Shown here in pieces: positions 43,254 through 55,799 of a DNA stretch of 64,000 nucleotides (position 1 is the stretch's first letter; the number at the start of each line of letters is the position of its first letter). This DNA comes from Botryosphaeria dothidea. Lineage: Eukaryota; Ascomycota; Dothideomycetes; Botryosphaeriales; Botryosphaeriaceae. The position numbers and the translations under genes are program-made. The stretch covers positions 1,674,001-1,738,000 of the forward strand of contig WWBZ02000051.1 of the NCBI GenBank assembly GCA_011503125.2, given 5' to 3'. Under the pieces are notes generated by a model. That model ran no database searches. It had not been told where the DNA came from and was given only the letters and a program-made list of their open reading frames with translations.

Positions 43254-44015
43254 GGGCCAAGTTAGGAGAAGGCGGTGGTGGCGGGCAGTGGAGGTTTGTG
43301 CTCTCCTGAGGGAAGGATGTTGGTTCGGGTGTGGTGACACATTGACGGATCCTACCGTCGGGACTTACCATGGACTTGGAGGAAAGAAACAATTATGTCC
43401 AATGAATCTAAAAATAGTTCACAATGAACTCGAATGGTGCATAAAATCTCATGCTCATGTTTGTTGCAGCCTGGCTTCGAGGACACCAAGAATTGCCTTG
43501 GTGCACATCACGGGAATGCTTGGCTTGCACTGCGGCAGGCTCCATCATCAGCCTCGCAGCGCAGCCTTGCGACCACAAGGCTGAACCGACACGGGACTTG
43601 AAAGAAGCATAGGCAATGATATTGAATTGCGCCGGATGCTAGGGGCGGCTTCGGTTCAATCACAAACGCTCGTGCTGACTTCGGTCGACCAATGACGTGC
43701 GGTAGGCAGCACTGCCCCGTTTGTTGTATGCCTGCTGTGGTACCTAATCGAATTTGGCGCCGCGCGAGGCACAGTCATCTGAATCGTAAATATATCGTCC
43801 ATATAGGCCTATGGATCGCACGTCAGCATTTCGGAAGGATATATGTTCGGAGGATGTCGCCAATGGTGTTGTCGGCACCATTCAGCTTTCCTACCGGGAA
43901 CAACCATCACCTCATGAACAAGCCACAAGAAACCACTCGTACATGAGGCAATGATTTCCTGGCCGCATGATCTCCGATCCAACTCCATTATCTCGTCTTT
44001 CCTCGTGTTTCAAAT
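43254..44015. other. intergenic, no gene seen
   Basis: Short frames only. It holds the promoter of the unknown gene at 44016. Confidence 0.5.
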
Positions 44016-44962
44016 ATGTATACCGCACGCGCCCTCGCCGAAGTCGCCTCTTTCCGCGCCATCAACTACGCCGACGACCCGGCCGTCGTCACCGTATCCA
44101 CCGGCCTTCGCCAGGTAAGTACGAAAAGACATTTCTGTATCAAAAGTGCTCGAAAGCTGAGACGTGACGATTCTCCGAAAAGGCATGGATCACGCTGCCG
44201 TCACTCATTCCCGCCGCCACCGACAATCCCACCTCCAGAGACGGGAGCGCCGGACGCCGCCCACAGCTCGGGGCAATTATCCGCGCAGCCCAGTCCGCCT
44301 CGTCCACGCCGTCGCGTCATCCCGAGAAAGAGGACGTGCATACGCGGCTGAGGGCGGCGGTGCACTACTATTGGAACCACGTGTTTTGGGACGTGGCGCA
44401 GTTCTTGGAGGGTGAGACGGGTGGGTCGACCGGACACTTGCATCCCCCGGCTGAAGATGTCTTTGCGGTGAGATATCCGGTCGGAGGACAAGGTGATGGT
44501 GGTATGGTGGTTGTTGAAGAGAAAGTGTTTGAGACGAATGTGCTGGTGGTTCCGACTTTTGTGGAGGAGGGGACCAGGGTCAGGATAGATGTTGGGAAGG
44601 GGAAGGGTGACGGTTGTGAGCTGGATGCTACTGAGGTTGATGGGATGTATAATGAGGCCGAGGTATACTGGATTAGGAAGGGGGAGAGGGTGAGGATTAG
44701 TTTGGGTGGGGCAGTCGGGGAGGACAGGTCAGGTGTTGCTGCGGTCTTTGTGTATGGGCAGTTATGTGACTGCAGGCAAGAGAAGAATGGTGTGCTTCAT
44801 GAGGATGACCCAAAGCTGGATGACGGGGAAAGCAAAAGCGGTAACGATATTGACGACACGGAGCCGGGAGTGATGAGAGCCGACGGAAAATCGGAAAATC
44901 ATACGGAAAGGCATGATCCGTTGGAGAACAATCGAAGCGGTTCCTCAGGCCAGGGGAGTTAG
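44016..44962 (+). CDS. hypothetical protein, unrecognised
   Basis: Exons 44016-44114 and 44183-44962 (68-bp intron, GTAAGT donor) encode 292 residues. The N terminus MYTARALAEVASFRAINYAD and the middle AAVHYYWNHVFWDVAQFLEG look like folded protein. A stretch of beta-like sequence follows (VFETNVLVVPTFVEEGTRVR and EAEVYWIRKGERVRISLGG), then a charged disordered tail. No signal peptide or membrane helix is seen. I do not recognise a family or function. Confidence 0.6.
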
Positions 44963-45324
44963 TTCTAGATAGAGGGAGAATATAAAGTCAAAAGGTAACT
45001 TCCTCTTTCGCTTCAAGGTTGCGAGGCTCGGAGGTCAATCACAAGAGGTGTTCCGTCACCCACCATTAGGGCGCCCCATGAAGTCCCACGCGAAAGGTTG
45101 TTCGTTCGATCTGTGGGTGGTTCAGTATCCTTTTGCTTTTTGGCCATTGATTTTACAAAGTTATGACTTATGTGGGTGGGTGAAGACGAGGTTGGTGGTG
45201 AAAATCGCACCTAGTCTTGGCAACACCCATCCTACAACTTTTAACTACTCCTAACTCCAGTACATGAACTTTTTTTAGAAGAGTTGTGACTGCACTCATC
45301 CCAATCTTCTTTGTGCCTTTGCTA
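44963..45324. other. convergent intergenic region, no gene seen
   Basis: Shared 3' flank of the hypothetical gene and the GH31 gene. Confidence 0.6.
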
Positions 45325-47549
45325 TCAAATCTCAAATAGGGACTGGATTCCATCCACAGCCGCCTCGCCCCCGCCAGCCACAATGTCAACCTTCTTAGCA
45401 CCATCCTTCACATAAAAGATGATGCTGCCACTGAACCCAAGATCGCCATACTCCACCTTAGCCGCCTTCGTCTCTTTGTCCACTGTTAATACTATATCAA
45501 CTGCCACTTCTTTCTCCTTGTTAAAATACTGGAATTGGGACTTTGGTAAATCCCATGCCGGAAAGACCTCAATGTCCAGATATGGCGTCCAATCTTCAGT
45601 CCATCGGTCATTCGCCCGGAAGACATCACCACGCGGTACGATAGCGCCTGCCCTGACATAGACCGGGACATCATGAACACCAAGGTTGACAGTCTCCGTC
45701 TCGCCGCCGCGGAACACAGCGCTCTTATTGAAATACTCCAGATACAGCGTGTCGTTGGAGCCGGGGAAGTAGACATCCCTCTCCCCACCAGCCTCCACAA
45801 TGGGCGCAACAAGCAGCTCCCCACCAAAGAAATACTCGTCATCAGCATGAACCCAAGCAGCCTTGTCCGCCGGCTCCTCGAGGAACAGCGCGCGCATGAC
45901 AGGCAAGCCCGTCGTATGCGCAGCATACGTGTAGCTCCGGATGTACGGCAAGAGGCGGTGGTGCAGGTCCGCCGTCTCCCTGAAGACGGCGACCAGGTCG
46001 GGCGAGTACGGCGCGTACCACGGCGTCGCGCCGGTGCCGAGCATGAGCTCGTACAGGGGCGAGAAGGCGGCGAGGTGCATCCAGCGCGCCCACACCTCCT
46101 CGGACGGCACGGGCGCGCCGCCCTCGCGGACGTAGCCGCCCGTGTCGGAGCCCCACATGGAGAAGCCGAGCAGGCCTGCGCGGATGCCGCTGGCGACGCT
46201 GTACGCGAGCCCCGTGAAGTTGGCGTGCGAGTCGCCGTTCCAGACGGCGGCGTGGCTGCGCGCGCGGTCGACGGCCGAGCGCGCGAACGAGAAGAAGTTG
46301 CCGGCGCCCCAGGCGGCCGCCATGGTGTCGTGGCAGAGCTGCTCGAAGAGCGCCATCTGGATGTTCTGCTCCCACACGGGCATTTCTTCCTCTTCGCCGC
46401 GGTCGATCTTGTACCCCTTTACGCCGAGGTCGGTGAAGGCCTGCAGGTGGTCGGAGAAGAAGTCGTAGGCTTCTGGGATGGAGAGGTTGAGCGCCGGGCC
46501 TGCGAGACTGCCCTGGAGAGTGGCGTAATCGAAGTCGAAGAGCCAGTCGTTGGCGACGGAGGCGTTCCAGAGGAGCGTGTCGGGCGTGGCGCGGTTGGCG
46601 ACCCAGACTTGGAAGTCGAAGCCCCGGTCTGTCAGGTTGGCGATGAACTCTGCGGGCGTGGGGTATGCGGTGAGGTTGAAGTCGAAGTTGCCCCATGAGC
46701 CGTTGCCTGTGCCGTAAGGACGGTCGGCAAAGAAGGCACTTGCGCGGATGCGGTTGTCGAAGAGGTGGGTTATGACGTCGTAGTAGTTCTCTTGCGCGTT
46801 GGAGACGTCGCCGTGGAAGTCGGTCTCCCAGTTGTCGGAGAAGATGATGGGGCCATATGCGGTATCTGGCGGCATGAAGATGTAGGACGAGAGCTCGGCG
46901 TATTGGGTGAGGATTGACTTGTAATCGTTGGGAGCAGTTGGCAGAATGACATAGATAGTCAAACTGCTGGCGTTGAAGACGAAGCGGCTACTGGCTGGGT
47001 CACTGAAGTCGAAGAGACCCATTGCCAGAGTATCGATATACATGCCATAGCCAGCGTTGGTCAGGAAGAAGGGAGCCCCTGCGAGGGTCAGCAAAACGCA
47101 AAAGCGGCGAACATGGAGAACTTACGAGCGTTGCACCAATTCACGCCTGTCGCCTCTCCGACTCCCTTGATCTCGAATGTCACATTTTCATTGGCAACCT
47201 TTCCGTCCCAAGGATACTCCCAGACGCCGTACCGCAGGGCTTCAGAGCTGGCTCCAATTTCTGCACCAACGTAGGCACTGCTGGAATTGATCTGAATCTT
47301 GGCGATGGTACTGCTCAAGAAATCGCTGGTGATTGTTCCGCTGCCGTTTGATATTGCTCCAGCGTCTGATGCCGAGATAGGGCTGGCGGTGTAATTGTGG
47401 GTGCCAGTGAGTGGTGCAATGCTTTCCACCACAGATTCATTTCCCCAGAGAATTTTGATATTGTAGGGGTCCAAACTGGGTATCGAAATGTCGTATTGAG
47501 CGGCAGAAGCAGCGGTGGTTGCTAGCGAAAGGAGGGGAAAGCAGCGCAT
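45325..47549 (-). CDS. secreted glycoside hydrolase family 31 (alpha-xylosidase/alpha-glucosidase type)
   Basis: Exons 47549-47126 and 47078-45325 encode 725 residues. GH31 enzymes remove alpha-linked glucose or xylose from oligosaccharides. A signal peptide (FPLLSLATTAASAAQ) and many Asn-glycosylation sites indicate secretion. The catalytic nucleophile is the Asp of GVKGYKIDRGEEEEMPV, and the acid/base is the Asp of AAVWNGDSHANFTGL. GFSMWGSDTGGYVREGG and WARWMHLAAFSPLYELM are further family motifs. It resembles fungal GH31 enzymes active on xyloglucan or related oligosaccharides, but substrate cannot be fixed from sequence alone. The 47-bp intron joins ARAPFFLTNAGYGMYIDT in frame. Confidence 0.92.
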
Positions 47550-48379
47550 CTTGGCTCAAGCTTTGCCAATGGCGTTGTTGAGGGCTCCAAAGGCATGCAT
47601 CCGTAGGGGAGGCGTTGAAGGCATAGGACTCCATGTTAAATATGGTGGTAGATGGGAAGCGGATAATCTGCTGGTGTCGGTGTTTTGCGCACCGAAAGGT
47701 TGCTAGCTTGGAGATGTTCCTGAGCGGTAGAGATGGAGGTGACGTCCGTGGTGCTGGGAACCCCGCAGATTGCGCGGGGGATCGGCAGCTAATTGGCGCC
47801 GGATGTCGGGGTGCTGTCGTTCGTGAGGCCCGTTTTACCCGGAACGCTGCGGACTGAAAATCAGAGCGCCAGCTGGTTCGGCCTTCTTTCCGTGGGTTCT
47901 TGTCGGGTTGGAGTTGAGGAGGTGATGTGATTTCCTCTTTCGGACGCGCACAGCTGTCGCCCCACGCTGGCGCTACCAGTCCCGGGTGGAGCCTGCTAAG
48001 AACAACATGCACTGTCTGAGTAAAAATGTGCAGTTCCCTCGTCTGCCACGCGACCGTTCGAAGCGCCGACCAACGCTATCCCGTCTCTCCCCCTCAGCCC
48101 TACGAACCCCGCAACGGCCTGTGCGCGAGCTTTCCCCAGCTCTCCCCAGTCTGCAGTCGGATTACCTCGGGCTCAGCACTACCACTACTCGACCACTCCC
48201 CTGACACGTCCTGTCGCGTCTCCGCAGCTCTCCGCAATCCTCCGCGTGTTCTCTGCATAGATAGCGCCTGCCATGACCTCTTAATCGAATACGTCCTTCT
48301 GTTCAACCAGCTCGACTTCCATCAGTTGCTTTCCGCAGTCCCTTTTTCCTCCCGTCCCAGCTCCCAATTGAACCCAACC
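47550..48379. promoter_or_regulatory. divergent promoter region, GH31 and acyl-CoA dehydrogenase
   Basis: No gene is supported. An open frame extends upstream of the acyl-CoA dehydrogenase start to 48026, but its Pro/Ser-rich translation looks like leader. No strong regulatory motif was recognised. Confidence 0.5.
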
Positions 48380-49748
48380 ATGACCTCCACCAGCCCCTCC
48401 GCCACGCTGACCAGCGCCCTGCCCCCGGACCTGGCCGCCCACCTCGCCCGCCTGGACGACTTCATCGCGCGCACCATCGCGCCGCTGCAGGCCCGCGACG
48501 ACAACCACCGCTTCTTCGACCACCGCCGCGAGCACGCCCGCACCGACTGGGACGGCCACGGCCTGCCGCGCCCCGAGTGGGAGGCCCTCCTGGAGCAGGC
48601 CACCCGCCTGGCCGACGACGCCGGCTTCTGGCGCTTCGCCCTGCCGTCCGAGTACGGGGGCAGCGATGGGAGCAATCTGTGGATGGCCGTCATTCGCGAG
48701 CACCTCGCGTCCAAGGGACTGGGCCTGTTCAACGATCTGCAGAACGAGCACAGCATTGTCGGTAATTTCCCGGACGTGGTCATGGTGCATCATTTCGGCA
48801 GGGACGAGCAGAAGGACGAGTTGGTCAAGGGGCGGTTGAAGGGCGAGGTGCGCATTACGTTTGGCTTGACGGAGCCGGGGCACGGGAGCGACGCGACGTG
48901 GATGGAGACGCGCGCGGTGAGGGAGCGGAGGAGCGGGAAGGAGGGCTGGCGGATTGATGGCAGGAAGATGTGGCAGACGGGGATGCATCGCGCGACGCAT
49001 TGCTTCATCTTTGCCCGGACGGGAGAGAAGGATGGGAGTCCCAAGGGTATCACGTGTTTTGTTGTGCCGAGGAATACGGAGGGGATCAAGGTCGAGAGCT
49101 ACGAATGGTATGTGGAGACTAAGATGTTGCTTTGGGAGATTTGGGTTGACCATCTGCAGGACGCTGAATATGCCGACGGATCATGCCACCGTCACTCTCA
49201 ACAACGTCTGGGTGCCTCAATCGGCAGTCTTGGGCCCCGAAGATCATGGCCTCGCTATTGCACAAGCTTTTGTGCATGAAAACCGCATCCGCCAGGCGGC
49301 CTCGTCACTCGGCGCCGCTGTCTACTGCATCAACCAGTCCGTGGCCTACGCCAACTCGCGCAAGCCTTTTGGAAAACCGCTGTCAGACAATCAGGCCATC
49401 CAGTTTCCTCTGGTTGAGCTTGCCACTCAGGCCGAGATGCTCAGGCTATTGATTCGTGCCACTGCCGCTGAGATGGACCAGATGCCGCAGCCCGAGATTG
49501 AGTCGAAGCTGAGCCACAAGGTGGCCATGTGCAATTATTTCGCCAACAGGCTTTGTACAGATGCGGCAGACCGGGCCATCCAGGTACATGGCGGCATGGG
49601 ATACAGTAGGCACCTGCCGTTCGAGCATATCTGGCGGCATCATCGCCGATACAGGATCACCGAAGGGAGTGAGGAGATCCAGATGAGGAAGGTTGCGCTA
49701 CACCTTTTCGGTCTAGGCAGCAGTGGAAAGAAAGCGATAAAGTTGTGA
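48380..49748 (+). CDS. acyl-CoA dehydrogenase (ACAD10/11-like)
   Basis: Exons 48380-49107 and 49160-49748 (52-bp intron) encode 438 residues. The family oxidises acyl-CoA to enoyl-CoA using FAD. Motifs include GFWRFALPSEYGGSDGSNLW, EHSIVGNFPDVVMVHHFG, and the FAD-binding FGLTEPGHGSDATWMETRA. DGRKMWQTGMHRATHCFIFA follows. The C-terminal helical domain shows RKPFGKPLSDNQAIQFPL, AIQVHGGMGYSRHLPFEHIW and YRITEGSEEIQ, where the final glutamate region is a candidate catalytic base. No PTS1 (ends AIKL) or clear mitochondrial presequence is visible at this start. The upstream open frame back to 48026 is not protein-like. Confidence 0.9.
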
Positions 49749-51487
49749 GCAGGGAGAGAGGATGGCTTCTTTTTTCAAAAGTCTTTTCCAACCTCATCGA
49801 GGAAGATGTGCCAAAAGTCTCGAGGAGCAATGTGTGTGCGGCTGCAGGAGTATTTGACGTGGCTCATGTGAATGGGTAGTTGGATAAAGCTTGTGTGGAT
49901 GTACCGAGTAGAGGGAGTTTGACAACGAATCGAGATGAATGGGAAGACCGGAAGGTAGGACCAGCACTACCATGTTACTCTCTGCAGTGCGTCAATGTCA
50001 TATTTTCCACCTCCCAATCAACATTTGCTGAGCGCCCCACAGCTTCTGCAGCGTGCATTGTCGGGAAGGTTCACAGGCCAAGTTTCCCGCTCCGCATGCA
50101 TCACTCGCATAAGGTCAGCAGATCACATTAGGTACCGACCCAGCAAGACAAAAACATCTCTTACGCATTCGCAATGGCCCAGTATTGAAGCAGACTCGGC
50201 CGGAAGTCTGTATAATTTGGTGCCAGTCCACGTCGTAGTCGGAATCCACATTCTTATAGCCATGTGAAACCTCGATAGGTTTGATGGCAAAGAAGAATGA
50301 TCACGGGACGGGCACATTTTCTGAAGAAATAAAGGACCCCTGAACGGAAATCTTCAGGTAGACTGATGCAATCAGGTTTAATTGGGAGAGGAAGGGACGA
50401 GCTGGCGCAGCTTGAACCAAGACTTCAGCCAAGCTCACGCTCAGTGTTGGCGGTACTGATCAGCAGTAGTCCGGGCCAAAGGGATGCACAGCATTGGACG
50501 GCTCGAGGAGCCAAGCTTCAAGGAAATAGAGGACGCGCGCGCGATAGGGTCGGAAGACAGAGGGCCGTGCACGGGTTGTGAGGCTCCGGCGAAGAGCTGT
50601 TGAAGCATTGTGGCGGATAATATGGCTAAATTGGCGGGAGCCCGACGATCACGCGTGTCTCCAGCTGTACGGTCAGAGGGCGTGCCAAGGGCACGGCAGC
50701 ATTGTTGAAAGGATTCATTCGCGGTCCTTGGCTGATGAGGCTGTGAGGAGAAGCGGAAGAGTCGCAGCAGTCGGCAATAGATGAGAGATGCGGACTAGCG
50801 TCGGAAAACGATGATTAAGTGGTTGCCGACTAAGCGCGGGGTCGGCCGGGGACCCGCCGGCAACCACCGCCGACACGACAACACTTCCACGCTCCATCCA
50901 CAACCACCTCTTCAACCAAGTGTCACATCTAACAAAAAACGCCGCCGTTCCATTCGGCATGATACATCTCGATGCCTCATCAGGCGCTCGGTTGGCGTTG
51001 CGAAACTGCGAGTCCCGAGAGTCGTGAGCCCGCTGAAACCCGAGTCCGACGCCGTGGGTTCCATGCTCGCCGTCAACACCCCCCGACGCCCTCGACTCAT
51101 CCACTGCGCTCCAAGTTTCTCCGTTTTGAAGCATCCAGCCGTCCTGAGCCGCACCCAAACTGGATGTACCGGTTTGCCTCGCGCCGAATATCACGCAGGA
51201 GTCAATTATGCCGTCCAGCCTGGATAATATCCCGACTGTTTCTCATTCTTCACTTGCGACAACTCGGCGCCGAGCCACTCTTCACTATAAAGATACATCA
51301 TGTCGAGCAGCTATCACCACCATCACGCTCAGATACCATCCCTTCCGGTCCTTACTCCTCCAGTCTTTCGTTCTTGCCTATCGCTTCCGCAGGTCGGTCA
51401 TTCCTTTCTGAGCTAGCCTCAGCTTTATAATTCTCCTCCCAGATATTGCCTACTGTTTTTGTTATATTACTTCCCCATTCTGCAAGA
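49749..51487. other. 1.7-kb intergenic, no gene seen
   Basis: Frames up to about 160 codons occur on both strands around 50.7-51.4 kb but overlap each other and have no recognisable features. The 51.2-51.45 kb part is pyrimidine-rich, like the leader of the next gene. Confidence 0.5.
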
Positions 51488-52803
51488 ATGCTCTCCAAGG
51501 CTCTCCTCACCGCCTACCTGGCTGTCATGGCCGAAGCTCGGTAAGTTCCGCAGCTGCCCAGCCTCATCTTCAAGCGACGTCTCTAACGAATGTCCCCAGC
51601 TTTGGCCAGGAGCAGGTCCCTATCCAAGCCATCCAAGATGTCCAGGGTGGCAATCCCGGTGCCGCTGCCACCATCGCCGGTGCCGCCATCAGCGATCTCC
51701 TGGCCGGTGCCAACGCCTGCGCCAAGGTAAGCCCAATATATTTTCTCCTCATCATCCCACACCCTAATATATCCCGACAGCTCCAACGTGCCGACCAAAT
51801 CGTCGCCGAGCTGGGCAATGGCGCTGATGCCGTGGCCGCCGCCATCGGCATGGTCGCGGCCGAGAAGAACTTCAACCCCTTCGCCCAGGACACGCCCACC
51901 ATCTGCTCCGACCCGACACTACCCACCACCGAGGCCCTCCGCGGCATCACCCCGCTAATCGACCCGGCCGTCGGTGGCGCGGACGTCGCCAACGCCCTGT
52001 CTGACCAGACCAAGGCTACGCCGCTTGATGCTACTGGCTTGAGCGTGGCGGATCTGCTGTCCCAGAACGGGTTCTCGAACTTCACAACCCAGGATGCGGC
52101 GGGCAATGCCGGCGACGCGCCTGCTGCGGCCGGTGCCCCCGATGCGGGCGCTGCTGATGCGGGCGCCTCTGCTCAAGACACTGGCGCCGCTGATGCTGGA
52201 AATGCCGCCGCGGCCGCCGCCAGCAACTCGACCTCAGCCGCCTGTGCCAACAACGCCGGCGTAGCCGCTGCCTCAGCCAACAACTCCACCGGGTCCGCGG
52301 CGGACTCTGGTGACGCAAACGCAAGCTCCGGCAATGCGAATGCCGACTCCGGCGCCGCTGCTGGAGGCGCCGCCCAGGCCTCGTCCATCGCCGGCCTCGA
52401 CTTCGGCCAGTGCGTCCCCACGATCAAGTTCGAAGGCGGCCTGGGCGGGCGGCCCGCCGACGAGTTCACGTTCCTGCCCATCGACCCGCTGGTGGCCCAG
52501 GGCCAGCAGGAGGCGCTCAACCCCAACATTATCACCAACCGCGTCTGCGACCAGCTGACCAACGTCTGCGAGGCCAACGACGCCGCCAAGCAGGCGTGCC
52601 TGGACGCCAAGGCGCAGGTGGAGGCGCTGGGGACCCGGGATCAGACGACGGCGGATGCGTTCAATAGCGCGTTGGGGTTCGATGGCGCAGCGGAGGCGGC
52701 GGTGCAGCGGAGGAGGGGGTTGGTGAGGATGGCGAGGAGGGCGGCGGGGATGAGAGTGCACAGGGAGGTCATGGATTGGAATAAGGTGAAGAGGACTGCT
52801 TAG
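51488..52803 (+). CDS. secreted alanine-rich, low-complexity protein
   Basis: Exons 51488-51540, 51600-51726 and 51781-52803 encode 400 residues. The N terminus (MLSKALLTAYLAVMAEA) is a probable signal peptide. A helical N-terminal region (NPGAAATIAGAAISDLLAGA, IVAELGNGADAVAAAIGMVA) precedes about 110 residues very rich in Ala, Gly, Asp, Ser and Asn. A C-terminal region with four Cys (FGQCVPTIKFEGGLGGRPAD, NRVCDQLTNVCEANDAAKQA) follows and ends in a basic tail. The low-complexity part resembles cell-wall or adhesin spacers. No catalytic motif is visible. I recall similar fungal proteins annotated only as hypothetical or cell wall proteins. Confidence 0.75.
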
Positions 52804-53949
52804 ATGGGTTGGCCTTGAGAAGACTTGATCCCGTGTTCTCGGATGGTGGCTGTGTTACCTTCTTGCGGTGCAAAGTGGCTCCTTGGGCATCTTTACTGGT
52901 GGGCGGCGCGCTTTTGCGTTAGGCTCCCTCATCAGGAAGATGGACGGCGGTGGTGTCGTTGTTTGGTGCTGCGTATTTTCTTCCCGTTTTCGTGTCTTAC
53001 GAAGTGTATTCTTGACGAGGTTCAGGCTTCCTGGGTTACGCCAAATTATGATCATGGAGAGCACAATCCTCTCCAATTCTTCCACCTTTTCTCTCTTTCT
53101 GAGATCCCCACAAGTTTGCCACTCTTCGCTCTCCGTGTTTCATCCAGATTATGCCGTCCAAGTATGAAGGATTGCATTATCACTCGCCTCTTTGAGAATA
53201 GGAAAAACTGCCTTATATGAACACAGCCGGAGTGCAGCCGTCCACGGGAAGTTCTCGGAAATAATTGCCTCTTCTCCAAGGATTAAAGCGGGTAGGTCGA
53301 GCCGGATTGAAGTGCCGCGCCCAGGTTTTGGATATGCAAGGCTGAAGCGTTTGAAGTGTTGTCCCAGCGTGTTTTGGGATGCGGCAACGTGCCGTAAACG
53401 CTCGCGCGCGCGTACGGGCGTATGTTGTGCGTGTAGCTACCAAACTTGTATTGAGTGAGTGAAGGATGAAAAGAATGGTATGTTGTGTTATCTCCGTTTC
53501 TCATCAGGGCGTGTAAGTTGCCAGAATCCTGGTCTTCGAAAGTTGGAGGTTGTGGACGAGCATCGCAGGCGGTATTGAGGAACTGCCGACCATCAAGCAC
53601 CGGCGCGGGGTCGACCAACGTGGTGGATCAAGTGCTTCAGGTTCTCTGGTGTCGTGATGGTGATGTCGCTCGAAGTTGTATTGAAACTCGAGATGATGGG
53701 TGGCCTGTTTTCGCTTCCTTTACTTCTGTTCCTGAATCTTCTGCGGGTCTTGCAGTTCGCGTTTGGTGTTGCAAATCAAACACTGTGCCAGGTTCACCTC
53801 GGCGGGACGGCAGAAAGCGACATGCTCTTGTAAATTACTTTGATGCTGATGTTTCTCACAGAGAGACACCACGTGAAAATGAAGAATGTGGAGCCAAGGA
53901 GATGTTGATGTACAGCTCTCTTTCGCCGACCTATCACTCTGAGAGTCAA
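52804..53949. other. intergenic, no gene seen
   Basis: Short frames only. It separates the convergent Ala-rich protein gene and the F-box gene. Confidence 0.5.
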
Positions 53950-55799
53950 TTACCCCTCCCGTCTCCTCCTCGGCCAAAAGCCCGGAATGCCCGTCCTGCA
54001 AGCATTCTCGAACTTCCTGCCGCCGCCCTTGATCACCAAATCGACACTCTCCCCTAGATGATCTCTAATCGCCGTCTTCTCCTCGTCATTTAACGCGACA
54101 TGCGTCTCCCTTACCGCCCACGTATTATTCGTGCTCCCTCTCCCCGCATCTAGCACCTCGAAAGTCAAATGCGGGCTCTCCCACTGCGAGAAATCTGGCG
54201 GGTTGAGGCACGCAAAACACCTTGTAATCTCGTGGAAGCCGGCTAGCTCCATGCGGCGGAGACGCGGCCAGGGCGCCTCGATGATGACGGGTAGCAGGTG
54301 GGCGTTGAATAACGACCAGAGGGCTGGTCGACCGCGCGCGCCGAAGGGGTGCGAGCGGTTGGTGCGCCAGAGGCGCGACGACTCGGCGCGGTGGTGCTCG
54401 AAGATGAGGGTGCGCAGGGTGGGCCGCACGGAGCGGATGAAGTGCGCCCATTCTTCGTAGCGCGTGTCGTCGAGCGTGATTTTCTCCCAGTGCTCCCAGG
54501 GCGCGTAGGTGCGGATCTCCAGGTGGGTGAGCTTGGGGCACCGGTTGGTGAGCGGGCGCAGGTGGCCGCACATGGGGCCGGGAAAGGTGGAGGTGAGCGG
54601 CTGGAGCGGAGCGTGGGTGTGCGCCGTCACTTCAAGACGGTCGGTGATTTGGCGGAGGCTGATGTCTTTCGGGAGTGGCGGGATGGGATCGGCGTATTCT
54701 TGGAGGTTGATGGTCGCGAGTGAGACGAGATTTGCTGGGTTGATGTTCTCAAGGATAGCAGCAACAAAGTGTGTTGATGCTTGCCCGACCAGTCGGATTG
54801 ATGTAGCAGTGGTAAAGAGAGGCGGCGGTGGGAATGTCTCGCGCAATGTCCTTATCGAGTGAGGGAGTTAGTTTACGGCACAGTCCGCGTTGAAGGAAGC
54901 ACATTCAGATGAGACAGGGAGCGAGCTGCCAAAACAAAGGGAGAGAAAACAAAAGGGCAAAACTTTGCGCGCCAGACGAGGATCGAACTCGTCCGAGGAG
55001 CGAAGAAACCCTACCGAGCATTCTCAACGGTGCGTTGCCCAGGCTGTTTTTTGTACCCCTTGGATGACTAGGCCAAGCGGCCAGGGCCTCCCACCCCTTA
55101 TGGATGGGCACCTTCCAACAGGCGATATTTGGCAGTTGGAACCCTGAATATATATACACCTACCTTAGCCAAGCAACATCAATTGAAGAAACCTTCTTGA
55201 ACGCCTGGAACGTCTCCCAGAGCGGGCCATCGTCACCGATGTTGTCCAGCAGCCGGAGCCCCTCCTCATCCCAGGATTCCTGCAGCCGTTCGACTGGGAC
55301 AGTGTGTGCCTCCGCGTCGTCTTCGTCCGTGCCACTGGAGCTTATAGTACTACTGTGCATGGCGTCTGGCGGATCGAGCACGGACCAGTGAAGCTCGCGC
55401 ACGTATTGGCCGTACTGCGGTCGCTCGCCCATTGTCCGGATCAGCTGCTTCTGGCGCAGCCATATCTCTTCGTCAAGCGCGACACGTGGGCGGTCGGAGA
55501 AGTCAAGAGGGACTTTGAACTCGAGGCGCGAATGCGGCCAATTGATGGCGCGGAGGGGGCCGACATGGGCGAGTTCTGAGGAATTATGGACGGCAAGGTC
55601 GAGAGTGTGGAAGAGATCCTCTATCTATAGAAGTGCTCAGTCACTATTCATCCAATTCAACGTCCAGGGGAGCAGTGGAGCCCACGCATATGTGGTGAAG
55701 TAAATGAGAGGTTGCGCTCAACATGCAGCAGGCATGCTGGTCACAGTGCCGGGCAATGAGGTGGAGCACCTCAACCGGGAGCTGAGCGAGGGCTCCCAT
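53950..55799 (-). CDS. F-box protein with a C-terminal LRR-like region
   Basis: Three exons (55799-55686, 55624-55164, 54850-53950) join in phase to 491 residues. The first exon encodes an F-box, MGALAQLPVEVLHLIARHC followed by ACCMLSATSHLLHHI. F-box proteins recruit substrates to SCF ubiquitin ligases. The rest has LRR-like spacing of Leu, for example LVSLATINLQEYADPIP, CPKLTHLEIRTYAPW and PRLRRMELAGFHEITRCF. This architecture is common in large, fast-evolving fungal F-box families. The first donor (GTGGGC) is a judgement; another at about 55662 is possible. The second intron is 313 bp, far longer than its neighbours, and carries Pol III-like promoter boxes. Confidence 0.65.
54955..55080 (-). 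other. tRNA-like Pol III element inside an F-box intron
   Basis: On the minus strand an A-box-like TGGCCTAGTCATCCAAGG (55058-55075) is followed, about 65 bp on, by a B-box-like sequence, GAGTTCGATCC (54980-54990). The B-box sits in a perfect five-base-pair T-arm hairpin. T-runs follow the B-box at about 54946-54966, as in Pol III terminators. However, the 3' acceptor strand (54969-54975) has no complementary 5' strand where a tRNA needs it, and no clear anticodon arm is seen. It may be a decayed tRNA gene or another Pol III unit. Confidence 0.25.

Noticed and set aside
45673..46698. 341-codon plus-strand frame, and a 284-codon minus-strand frame in another phase
   Set aside because: Both are shadows of the GH31 gene, which carries catalytic motifs on the minus strand.
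48281..49153. 290-codon minus-strand frame
   Set aside because: Antisense shadow of the acyl-CoA dehydrogenase gene.
54955..55080. Calling a functional tRNA gene
   Set aside because: A- and B-box-like sequences and a T-arm are present, but acceptor stem and anticodon arm do not form. Reported only as a low-confidence element.
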